5,583 bases of DNA from Bacteriovoracaceae bacterium (lineage in GTDB: Bacteria; Bdellovibrionota; Bacteriovoracia; Bacteriovoracales; Bacteriovoracaceae), in NCBI GenBank assembly GCA_947440875.1, contig CANETG010000189.1:1-5583 (forward strand). Direction: 5' to 3'. Below the pieces are notes generated by a model that was not told where the DNA came from, made no database searches, and saw nothing but the letters and a program-made list of their open reading frames with translations. How positions within the stretch are numbered: the stretch's first letter is position 1; the number at the start of each line of letters is the position of its first letter. This document shows positions 1-5,564 of this stretch, one piece after another. Both the position numbers and the translations under genes were made by a program.

Positions 1-844
1 CATTGGTAAGATTCTGAAGGGGGGAGATAAATTTTTCTTTTTTCGAAGCAGGCTCCACAGGGAAAACGTCAATCGCAAAGCCGCCCAGATGTTTTTCTTT
101 CAGTGCTTTCACGAGATCTTCGATGACCACAACCGTCCCGCGAGAAGCATTGATGAGGCAAGCACCTTTCTTCATGAGATTAAATTCTCGAGCAGCAATC
201 ATATTCATTGTTTCTTGGATCTCAGGAACGTGAAGAGTCACAAAATCCGAATGGCGGAGGAGTTCATCTAATGAAATCACCGCTCGTGCATTCCCCAGCG
301 GGAGTTTTTTGATGACGTCATAGAAAAGAACTTGGAGCCCCATAGACTCGGCTAAAATACTAACCTGGCTTCCGATATGGCCGTAACCCACGATCCCGAG
401 AGTTTTTCCTCGGACTTCGCGCGATCCTTCTGCTGACTTCATCCATTCCCCACGATGGGCCAGAGAGTTTCGATCACCCAATTGGCGCGACAGGGCCACC
501 ATTTCGGCAATCACAAGTTCCGCTACACTCCGAGTATTCGAGTGAGGAGCATTGAAGACTGCGACCCCTTTACGTCTAGCGGCCTGAAGATCAATTTGAT
601 TGGTTCCGATACAAAATGCGCCGATGGTGAACGTCGTTCCGGAGTGCTCGAGAGCCTTTGCGGTGATCTCAGTTTTGGAGCGGATACCAATGGCGGTATA
701 TTCTGGAAGAAGTTTAATGAGTTCTTCCTCCCCAGGAGCGTAAGAAAGGAGATCGACTTTATAGCCTTCTCCTTCGAGAATTTCTTTTGCAATGGGGTGA
801 ATATTTTCAACGAGAAGAATGCGAGAGTTGTTTTGATCTTTCAT
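1..844 (-). CDS. serA: D-3-phosphoglycerate dehydrogenase, partial (C-terminus beyond window)
   Basis: Catalyses NAD-dependent oxidation of 3-phosphoglycerate to 3-phosphohydroxypyruvate, the first committed step of cytosolic serine biosynthesis. Reading down from an ATG at 844 gives 281 codons with no stop before the window edge. The translation matches the E. coli-type enzyme (about 410 residues) strongly: FCIGTNQIDL at residues 78-87, FNAPHSNTRSVAELVI at 97-112, the nucleotide loop GYGHIG at 153-158, the cofactor Asp at 176 in FYD, HVPE at 205-208 and NASRGT at 232-237. By alignment Arg235 and Glu264 (in PVEPA) correspond to the catalytic Arg240 and Glu269 of E. coli SerA. The catalytic His and the C-terminal ACT regulatory domain would lie outside the window, so serine feedback control cannot be judged. 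An in-frame TAG lies 27 bases above the ATG, with no other ATG, GTG or TTG between. No Shine-Dalgarno is visible. It may be co-transcribed with the peptidase gene 61 bases upstream. Confidence 0.95.
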   Translation of the reverse strand, partial: MKDQNNSRILLVENIHPIAKEILEGEGYKVDLLSYAPGEEELIKLLPEYTAIGIRSKTEITAKALEHSGTTFTIGAFCIGTNQIDLQAARRKGVAVFNAPHSNTRSVAELVIAEMVALSRQLGDRNSLAHRGEWMKSAEGSREVRGKTLGIVGYGHIGSQVSILAESMGLQVLFYDVIKKLPLGNARAVISLDELLRHSDFVTLHVPEIQETMNMIAAREFNLMKKGACLINASRGTVVVIEDLVKALKEKHLGGFAIDVFPVEPASKKEKFISPLQNLTN

Positions 845-905
845 GATAGAAATGATGTTAATTCGCTATGTCTGTGAATGAAAGAAAAACCTTATTACGC
901 CGTGT

Positions 906-1694
906 TTAATAGCCGAGGGCGCTGATATTTTTCAGGACCATCGCATCGATTCGAGGGCGAAAGTTTGCCGCCGCCGACGGGAGATAGTCTGAGAGGACAC
1001 AGAAAACGACTGTTCCTGCTTTGGTTTCGACGAACCCAGTGAGAGACGCCGTCCGCTTAAGAGTTCCTGTCTTCGCAAAGAGTTTTCCTCTGAGCGAGGG
1101 AAGTCTGGATTTCATCGTTCCTTCTTCCCCTGGACGTGCCATGAGAGCTTTGAATTCATCGTACGAAGGATCAAGGTAGATCATTTTGAGGAGCTTAATC
1201 TGGGCACCACAGTGAGATTTATTTTCATATGACAGGCCAGAACCATCTGCTTGGATGTGGTTAGAGTTGTTGAGAACTAAACCTTCTTGGGCATAAAAAG
1301 CTTTCAGCGATTTCGCTCCACCCATGGCATTGAATGTCGCAGACGCCATAGAGTTGACACTCTGTTTTAACATTTGCCCGACGTATGAATTCTTTCGAAA
1401 GTTTTCTTTGAAAGCGTACCAACCAGTAAAAATCTTCATGGTCGATGCGGGCTTGACTAAAAGATTTCGATTCGACTCTGAGAGAACCTGAGATGATCCA
1501 TCTGCAAGCATGAGTTCAAAAGCGTAAGTCCAGGTTCCGTTTCTTGATTTGAAATTCGGAGCTTCGCGGTTCGTCTCTTCTTGATGGGCCAAATTCTCCG
1601 CTGTATCCTCATACGGATCGGTGGCAAAAGAAGCTGAGAGAGGGATGAGAAATGTCGCTGCTAAAAAGATGATAATTTTCATAATCCGTAACAT
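906..1694 (-). CDS. Short DacB/PBP4-like D-alanyl-D-alanine carboxypeptidase/endopeptidase (S13, class C PBP)
   Basis: Probable periplasmic serine DD-peptidase that trims or cleaves peptidoglycan peptide cross-links. Residues 1-24 form a signal peptide (hydrophobic run 7-21, cleavage likely after the Ala of SFA). The three penicillin-binding motifs are present and in order: SxxK as STMK at 84-87, SxN as SVN at 112-114, KTG at 208-210. The family hallmark DGSGLS at 150-155 and the post-KTG run GTLKRTASLTGFV at 210-222 fit S13 well. The protein is 262 residues, against roughly 450-480 for usual DacB. Only about 25 residues separate SxxK from SxN, where E. coli PBP4 has over 200, so the inserted domains II and III are essentially absent. 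All motifs are intact, so this looks like a compact enzyme rather than a decayed one. The ATG at 1682 (MKIIIF) is an equally plausible start; neither has a clear Shine-Dalgarno. serA follows 61 bases downstream. Confidence 0.88.
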   Translation of the reverse strand: MLRIMKIIIFLAATFLIPLSASFATDPYEDTAENLAHQEETNREAPNFKSRNGTWTYAFELMLADGSSQVLSESNRNLLVKPASTMKIFTGWYAFKENFRKNSYVGQMLKQSVNSMASATFNAMGGAKSLKAFYAQEGLVLNNSNHIQADGSGLSYENKSHCGAQIKLLKMIYLDPSYDEFKALMARPGEEGTMKSRLPSLRGKLFAKTGTLKRTASLTGFVETKAGTVVFCVLSDYLPSAAANFRPRIDAMVLKNISALGY

Positions 1695-1937
1695 AACCCG
1701 ACATGCTTAGGCGTAGGAAAATTCTGTAAATTCTACAGGGAAATTTCGAGTGTCTGAGGTCTCAGGGGAAAAACTTGAGAGGAACTAAAAAAATATTTTC
1801 AGTAATTTCGAAGTCATAGGCTCTTCTCTTCTTTGGCTTTTTGAGATGAGGAAGATGGTCCCGATATCCGTGAGTTTACTGCCTCGGAGTTGAAGTTTGA
1901 AGGCTCAAGCATTCACATCGCCGAAAATAGATGAGTG

Positions 1938-1960
1938 GGAGAGGCCCGTAGGTCCTCTCC
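1938..1960 (-). terminator. Possible terminator or RNA hairpin after the 63-residue gene
   Basis: A perfect 7-bp stem, GGAGAGG (1938-1944) against CCTCTCC (1954-1960), encloses a 9-base loop in which two more pairs can form. On the minus strand it starts 22 bases after the stop of the 1982-2173 gene, where a terminator would be expected. The bases that follow on that strand contain only a short T run (ATTTTC), so it is a weak intrinsic terminator at best. The rest of the 1695-1981 gap shows no open frame with a ribosome site and no other strong structure. Confidence 0.35.
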
Positions 1961-1981
1961 GTGAAAGATTTATATCAAACT

Positions 1982-2173
1982 TTACTGAATAAGATCCCTG
2001 TACTCTTTTGATGATTTCATTTCTCTGACTTTTGTCTCATATTCTCTCCAGAGAAGTTTTAGGCGACTTTTTCGTCCCGATTCCATCTGATAAACCTCAT
2101 CGAGTTCACGTCTTAGTTTTGGTAAAACTTTAGATACTTTTTCAAGTTCATCTTTCATTTCATTGACTCTCAT
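1982..2173 (-). CDS. Small charged helical protein of unknown function
   Basis: I do not recognise this 63-residue protein. It is rich in Lys, Arg and Glu with regularly spaced Leu and Val (for example DELEKVSKVLPKLRRELDEV at residues 8-27), has one Pro at 18 and no Gly except at 33, and has no Cys, signal peptide or membrane segment. It is probably a mostly helical, coiled-coil-forming cytoplasmic protein. The case that it is real rests on the ribosome site: a full AAGGAGG lies five bases before the ATG. That is the best Shine-Dalgarno in the window. It is divergent from the 238-residue gene, with 94 bases between the two starts. A regulatory partner or an adaptor would be possible roles, but nothing in the sequence shows either. 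Confidence 0.72.
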   Translation of the reverse strand: MRVNEMKDELEKVSKVLPKLRRELDEVYQMESGRKSRLKLLWREYETKVREMKSSKEYRDLIQ

Positions 2174-2178
2174 GGAAC

Positions 2179-2185
2179 CCTCCTT
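2179..2185 (-). promoter_or_regulatory. Shine-Dalgarno of the 63-residue gene
   Basis: The minus strand reads AAGGAGG, a seven-base match to the 16S anti-Shine-Dalgarno, with a five-base spacer to the ATG at 2173. It fixes this start and argues that the small gene is translated. Confidence 0.8.
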
Positions 2186-2213
2186 GGGTGTGGAAATATT
2201 AAAAGAGAGGGGA

Positions 2214-2239
2214 GAGTCAAGTCATACGCCATGTGACTC
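2214..2239. promoter_or_regulatory. Inverted repeat in the divergent intergenic region (possible operator)
   Basis: GAGTCA (2214-2219) and TGACTC (2234-2239) are perfect inverted arms. Inside them CAT (2223-2225) and ATG (2231-2233) can also pair if three bases are bulged. The repeat sits between two divergent genes, 41 bases above the minus start and 29 above the plus start, where one regulator site could control both. No textbook operator is matched and clear -35/-10 boxes were not found, so the role is inference. Confidence 0.35.
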
Positions 2240-2267
2240 ATGAGGTGTTTCCTGATAAGATCACTTC

Positions 2268-2984
2268 ATGTCAAAAACACTAACTTTTTATTTCCCCCTG
2301 AAGGTGACAGAGCTCGACGCTCTGGTCACTGCGTTTCAAAAAGAGTTTGATGAGCTCATCAATGATACATTTGCTGACGATGAATTAGAGATCATCGAAA
2401 AAAAACTCGATGCTCTGGCCGCCGTCTATGTCGGTCCGCTTCTTTCTGAATTATCATTTGATGATTTTGACGCCGAAGAGTCTTCGCGGGAATTTTTCAA
2501 TTCTTGTCAAAGCTCGTTACTCCTTGAAAATGTTCCCTACCTCGAAACAAATCCTTTTCAAGTGTCTTGGCTCCAGATGTTTCTTAGTCGGGTGAGTGAC
2601 TTTCTTGCAGACAAAGGGAACCTCACGGCACTCCTTACCAAGGAAGTTTTTTTGCAGGAAATTTCTCGATTAAAAAATATGGACGGTCTCATCCAAGTGG
2701 AAAAACCGAAAGCTCCTCCTCTTCAGCATGGAGTGAAAGCTCCTGTTCTTCCGATCGATTTCTTAATCCTCGATGTGTATAAGGAACTCGACCGCATTCG
2801 CGAAAACGGGATGATCCTTGTGGTCCTAGAAAAAATCTCAGAGATGGATAAAGTCAGACGAATCTTTGTCCTGATGAAAGAGGGCAAGCTCGATGCTCAC
2901 TCTCTTTTAAGTCTGTCAGGGCTTATCCCAAAAGATTTTGACGACAATCTTGAGAAACTTAAATTCATGCTTAAAAAAGTATAG
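2268..2984 (+). CDS. Hypothetical cytoplasmic protein, 238 residues
   Basis: I do not recognise the family. The protein has no signal peptide or membrane segment. The first 80 residues are strongly acidic (for example DDFDAEESS near residues 65-73) and look helical. A linker around residues 145-165 is rich in Pro and Lys (VEKPKAPPLQHGVKAPVLP). After it comes a second helical part of about 75 residues ending in a basic tail, LKFMLKKV. There are no Cys pairs in metal-binding spacing, no nucleotide-binding loop and no helix-turn-helix that I can see. An in-frame TAA lies 9 bases above the ATG, which makes this the first possible ATG. The nearest purine-rich stretch, GAGGTG at 2242-2247, is too far away to be a good ribosome site. 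Codon use resembles the neighbours. The divergent small gene may be functionally linked, but that is speculative. Confidence 0.75.
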   Translation: MSKTLTFYFPLKVTELDALVTAFQKEFDELINDTFADDELEIIEKKLDALAAVYVGPLLSELSFDDFDAEESSREFFNSCQSSLLLENVPYLETNPFQVSWLQMFLSRVSDFLADKGNLTALLTKEVFLQEISRLKNMDGLIQVEKPKAPPLQHGVKAPVLPIDFLILDVYKELDRIRENGMILVVLEKISEMDKVRRIFVLMKEGKLDAHSLLSLSGLIPKDFDDNLEKLKFMLKKV

Positions 2985-2987
2985 ATA

Positions 2988-3001
2988 TTAACCTATGTTA
3001 A
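2988..3001. promoter_or_regulatory. AT-rich palindrome upstream of the dioxygenase gene
   Basis: TTAAC (2988-2992) and GTTAA (2997-3001) flank CTAT. The site lies just after the stop of the 238-residue gene and 67 bases before the dioxygenase start. It contains a T-N11-A dyad of the kind LysR-type regulators bind, but AT-rich palindromes of this size occur by chance. It is too weak to be an intrinsic terminator. A possible -10, TATAAA, lies at 3042-3047 without a good -35. Confidence 0.25.
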
Positions 3002-3055
3002 ACATCTAATTTTCGATATTTTTACTATAGATTAAAAGCCGTATAAAGATCTCTC

Positions 3056-3061
3056 AAGGAG
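3056..3061 (+). promoter_or_regulatory. Shine-Dalgarno of the dioxygenase gene
   Basis: AAGGAG lies six bases before the ATG at 3068. Spacing and match are ideal and fix this start, which in turn keeps the twin-arginine motif close to the N-terminus. Confidence 0.8.
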
Positions 3062-3067
3062 ATTCTC

Positions 3068-3727
3068 ATGGAACAAACTTCCGGACGTCGTGCTTTTCTT
3101 ACTCGCGGTCTTGCGGCCGTTGCCACCGCCACTTGGATGAAATCAGCTTTCGCTGATTCTTGCCCCGTCCTCACTCCTCCTCAAACCCAGGGCCCCTTTT
3201 ATCCTGGTGAACGTGAATTCGGGCAGGATATTGACCTGACTCAAGTGCCAGGTTCACCTCGCCGAGCGATTGGTGAAGTTATCTACGTCAAAGGACGTGT
3301 GGTTGATCATCTTTGCCGGCCAGTAGTCAATGCCAATGTCGAAATTTGGCAAGCCTGCGCTTCGGGAAGATACAACAACCCCAAAGATCCTAACTCAGCT
3401 CCGCTTGACCCAGATTTCAGATACTGGGCGCAGACTTATAGCAACCGAAAAGGTGAGTACATGTTTAAGACCATCATTCCCGGTGTCTACCCTGCAGATG
3501 ACCAATGGGATCGTCCTCCTCATATTCATTTCCGTGTCGCCAAGACTGGATACAGAGATCTCGTCACCCAGATGTATTTCAAAGATCACCCGTTGAATGA
3601 TTTAGATCTTATTCTTCAAAATATACCCGGAGAACAAAGAGAAGCTGTTGTGGTTAATTTTGCGGATTCACTGCCAGGATTTGAGCCAAATACAAAAACA
3701 GGATTTTTTGAAATCGTTCTACGTTAG
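3068..3727 (+). CDS. Tat-exported intradiol ring-cleavage dioxygenase (protocatechuate/catechol dioxygenase family)
   Basis: A non-haem Fe(III) enzyme expected to cleave a catechol ring between its two hydroxylated carbons, giving a muconate-type product. The N-terminus carries a twin-arginine signal: RRAFLT at residues 7-12, then a hydrophobic stretch and AFA ending at 29, so the enzyme should be exported folded with its iron. The mature part matches the PcaH-type core: GRYNNP (100-105), LDPDFRYWAQT (113-123), GVYP (139-142), RPPHIHF (149-155) and LVTQMYF (165-171). The four iron ligands can be placed at Tyr102, Tyr141, His152 and His154. Arg149 corresponds to the substrate-binding Arg457 of the Pseudomonas protocatechuate dioxygenase beta subunit. 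At 219 residues it is a typical single-domain length, and no N-terminal catechol-dioxygenase dimer domain is present. No alpha subunit, muconate-cycloisomerase or other pca/cat gene is nearby, so the substrate is unknown. The gene ends directly at the 67-base hairpin. Confidence 0.93.
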   Translation: MEQTSGRRAFLTRGLAAVATATWMKSAFADSCPVLTPPQTQGPFYPGEREFGQDIDLTQVPGSPRRAIGEVIYVKGRVVDHLCRPVVNANVEIWQACASGRYNNPKDPNSAPLDPDFRYWAQTYSNRKGEYMFKTIIPGVYPADDQWDRPPHIHFRVAKTGYRDLVTQMYFKDHPLNDLDLILQNIPGEQREAVVVNFADSLPGFEPNTKTGFFEIVLR

Positions 3728-3793
3728 GTTCCAGCATACTTGTGGCTGTCAAGCGCGTTAGACGCGCTAGACAGCCACAAGTATGCTGGAACC
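3727..3793. repeat. Long near-perfect hairpin filling the convergent gap
   Basis: Arms 3727-3750 and 3770-3793 are perfect 24-base inverted complements (starting GGTTCCAGC and ending GCTGGAACC). Inside them, after one A/A mismatch, AGCGCG (3752-3757) pairs with CGCGCT (3763-3768) around the loop TTAGA. The whole is a 67-base hairpin with 30 pairs. Its first base is the last base of the dioxygenase stop, and it ends three bases short of the exporter permease stop. No T run follows on either strand, so it is not a textbook intrinsic terminator, although a stem this stable between convergent genes may still block readthrough both ways. Alternatives are a REP-like palindrome or a tiny mobile palindrome (MITE). 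No convincing target duplication flanks it. Confidence 0.9.
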
Positions 3794-3796
3794 AAA

Positions 3797-4567
3797 TCAA
3801 GTGACGAGTTTTTTGCGGATTCGTTTGTAGGCCCACCAGCAGAGAATTGTACTTTGGAGTACCAGAATTCCTCCATGAATCATGAATGTCTCGAGAATTT
3901 CTTTTTTCCAGAAAACTGCTTGCGCTAGTCTGACTCCATGAATGAGGGGAAAGCATTCCGCGACCCATCTGACCGGCGTGGACATTTCTCCAATCGGAAA
4001 AAAGATTCCCGATAGAAAATAAAGTGGTGCGATCAAAAAAGAATAAACCGTTTGAAATTGATTGATGTTTTTTACGAGTGCGGTCGCCAGTAATCCCATC
4101 GCTCCACAGGGAAGAGCGACCAGAAAGCCCACTATTCCCAGAAGAGGAATAAGCCAGGGATCAACCATCATGCCAAAGAGGGCCAGAAAGATCGTCACGC
4201 CAAGTGACATGACACTTCCTTTGAGCCCTACCCAAAGCATTTCGCCAAAAACAACTTCACGTAAACCAATCGGGGTTGTGAGCATGGCCTTAAAAACATT
4301 CTCATACGTCATGCGAACAAAAAAACCATAGCTCGATTCAAAAAATGAAGTAAAAAGGGACGTCGCAATCGTAAGGCCAGGAGCGAGGTACTGCATGTAA
4401 CTCATTCCCTGAACGTTCGTGAGATACCCTCCAAGTCCCAATCCTAGTGAGAGCATGATTAATGCAGGATCGGCAACCGTCGGCGAAACATTGGCGATGA
4501 GATCTTTTCTGTAGACCGCCCAATTTCGGCGCGTAATGTGAAAGGCAAGGGATATTGATTCACGCAT
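3797..4567 (-). CDS. ABC-2 type exporter permease, NodJ-like
   Basis: Inner-membrane half of an ABC exporter, 256 residues. Hydrophobic segments lie roughly at residues 31-50, 58-79, 108-133, 138-165, 173-193 and 229-247, giving the six helices expected for the ABC-2 family. Family signatures include FFESSYGFFVRMTYENVF near 75-92 and LSGIFFPIGEMSTPVRW at 185-201 followed by FPLIHGVRLAQ, all close to NodJ/DrrB-type permeases. The tail is basic (KRIRKK), as expected for a cytoplasmic end. The ATG lies inside the last codons of the ATPase gene. An AAGGAG ribosome site (4578-4583) sits ten bases above it, within that gene, so the two are translationally coupled. Substrate is unknown: relatives export lipochitooligosaccharides (NodIJ), drugs (DrrAB) or polysaccharides, and nothing nearby identifies the cargo. 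Confidence 0.9.
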   Translation of the reverse strand: MRESISLAFHITRRNWAVYRKDLIANVSPTVADPALIMLSLGLGLGGYLTNVQGMSYMQYLAPGLTIATSLFTSFFESSYGFFVRMTYENVFKAMLTTPIGLREVVFGEMLWVGLKGSVMSLGVTIFLALFGMMVDPWLIPLLGIVGFLVALPCGAMGLLATALVKNINQFQTVYSFLIAPLYFLSGIFFPIGEMSTPVRWVAECFPLIHGVRLAQAVFWKKEILETFMIHGGILVLQSTILCWWAYKRIRKKLVT

Positions 4568-5468
4568 CGGCTGCGAGCTCCTTACCAGTTAACTTCAAGA
4601 AAACGTCCTCCAGATTTGCGGGCCTCAGTTGAAGTGCCTGGACACCTGAAACGATGAGATCTTCCATCCGAGGGGCTCTGAGATAAATTCCGGAAGCGTC
4701 TTCGTAGAAAGTAAAGTTTTTATCCGCGGCGTATTGCTGAAGTTTATCACGAAACTGAACATCAAAAATTCCCACGTGCCCAGGTGTTTGTTCCTCGATA
4801 AGTTTTTGAGGTGATCCCTGGCCCGAAACTTTTCCCTGATTCATAATCACCAGACGATTACAAAGAACTTCTGCTTCGTGCATGTAATGAGTCGTGAGAA
4901 CAATTGTCGTTCCCTCTTGGTGAAGTTCTTTGACTTTGCCCCAAAGTAAATGTCTCACGGCCGGATCAAGGCCAGTTGTTGGTTCGTCTAAAATGAGAAG
5001 TTCAGGTTTTCCTAAAAGGGCACGCACAAAAACCAAACGGCGTTTCATCCCACCAGATAAAGCAAGAATTTGTTCATCTTTTTTGTGGGCAAGATTCATG
5101 TACTCAAGAAGATCAATGACTCGTTTTTTTCTTTCCGCCGAAGGCACACCAATAAAGGAGCTGTAGATCAGCATGTTTTCCATGACCGATAGACTTTCGT
5201 CGAGCGCATTTTCTTGAGTCACAACACCCATACGTTTTTTGATCTGTCTGCTTTCTCTTTGTGGGTCAAGATTAAATACGGAGAGATCGCCAGCGGTTCT
5301 TTCCACTGCTCCATAGGTCATTCCAATGAAGGTGGATTTCCCCGCGCCATTGGGACCTAAAAGGCCGAAACATTCGCCTTTTCTGATTTCAAGCGACAGA
5401 TTATCCACTGCGCAGAAGTCACCAAATTTTTTTTGTAAAGAATGGGCCTGGATCATGATTGAAATCAT
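4560..5468 (-). CDS. ABC exporter ATP-binding protein, NodI/DrrA-like
   Basis: Cytoplasmic ATPase that powers export through the permease encoded next to it. Numbered from the ATG at 5468 (302 residues), it has Walker A GPNGAGKST at 38-46, the Q-loop Gln at 85 in VVTQENALDE, the ABC signature LSGGMKRRL at 137-145, Walker B LLILDEP at 157-163, D-loop GLDP at 166-169 and the H-loop His at 194 in LTTHY. The order and wording are those of NodI. The C-terminus ends in the LEDVF motif (285-289) typical of the DrrA/NodI group. The start is uncertain: a TTG at 5492, a GTG at 5471 and ATGs at 5468 and 5456 are all in frame and none has a Shine-Dalgarno. I prefer an ATG because family members begin shortly before the KKFGDFCAVD region. 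The gene overlaps the permease by eight bases (ATGCGTGA). Confidence 0.93.
   Translation of the reverse strand: MISIMIQAHSLQKKFGDFCAVDNLSLEIRKGECFGLLGPNGAGKSTFIGMTYGAVERTAGDLSVFNLDPQRESRQIKKRMGVVTQENALDESLSVMENMLIYSSFIGVPSAERKKRVIDLLEYMNLAHKKDEQILALSGGMKRRLVFVRALLGKPELLILDEPTTGLDPAVRHLLWGKVKELHQEGTTIVLTTHYMHEAEVLCNRLVIMNQGKVSGQGSPQKLIEEQTPGHVGIFDVQFRDKLQQYAADKNFTFYEDASGIYLRAPRMEDLIVSGVQALQLRPANLEDVFLKLTGKELAADA
4578..4583 (-). promoter_or_regulatory. Ribosome site of the permease, inside the ATPase gene
   Basis: The minus strand reads AAGGAG ten bases before the permease ATG. The spacing is a little long, but together with the eight-base gene overlap it supports coupled translation. Confidence 0.55.
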
Positions 5469-5508
5469 CACAGGGAGTACGTTTTCTGGCAATTGTTAGT
5501 GGTATAAA

Positions 5509-5537
5509 TTGTCTCTTTTGCTTTTCTTAGGCATAAT
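5509..5537 (+). promoter_or_regulatory. Sigma-70-type promoter of the right-edge gene
   Basis: TTGTCT (5509-5514, four of six consensus bases) and CATAAT (5532-5537, five of six) are separated by exactly 17 bases. Transcription would start near 5544, leaving a leader of about 20 bases that contains the ribosome site of the gene at 5565. The divergent exporter operon must be promoted from the same stretch, but its own boxes are poor (TATACC read from 5506 down to 5501, no good -35). Confidence 0.5.
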
Positions 5538-5550
5538 GTGGCGATTCAAA

Positions 5551-5555
5551 GAGGA
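5551..5555 (+). promoter_or_regulatory. Ribosome site of the right-edge gene
   Basis: GAGGA in an AAAGAGGA run lies nine bases before the ATG at 5565. The spacing is acceptable and supports that start. Confidence 0.5.
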
Positions 5556-5564
5556 TTTCTATTT

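Noticed and set aside
455..877. 140-codon open frame on the plus strand
   Set aside because: It lies antisense to most of the well-supported serA reading frame and its translation shows no domain character.
1724..1738. LexA (SOS box)-like palindrome CTGT...ACAG upstream of the DacB-like gene
   Set aside because: The spacing is seven bases rather than the eight of the E. coli-type box, and the gene has no link to DNA damage; chance is more likely.
3158..3163. Cys32 just after the dioxygenase signal peptide as a lipoprotein attachment site
   Set aside because: The residues before it (A-D-S) do not fit a lipobox; AFA just upstream is a normal signal peptidase I site.
3711..3798. AAATC at 3711-3715 and 3794-3798 as a target-site duplication around the hairpin
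   Set aside because: The left copy is 11 bases away from the hairpin edge, so it does not flank the element directly; a five-base match is expected by chance.
3654..3968. 104-codon open frame on the minus strand that spans the long hairpin
   Set aside because: It overlaps two strong genes out of frame and depends on reading through the inverted repeat; no ribosome site or family resemblance.
4062..4331. 89-codon open frame on the plus strand
   Set aside because: Antisense to the permease coding region; its Pro/Thr/Arg-rich translation is typical of a shadow frame.
3797..5468. Lipochitooligosaccharide Nod-factor exporter
   Set aside because: Similarity to NodIJ is at family level only and no nodulation gene is present; the cargo is left unassigned.
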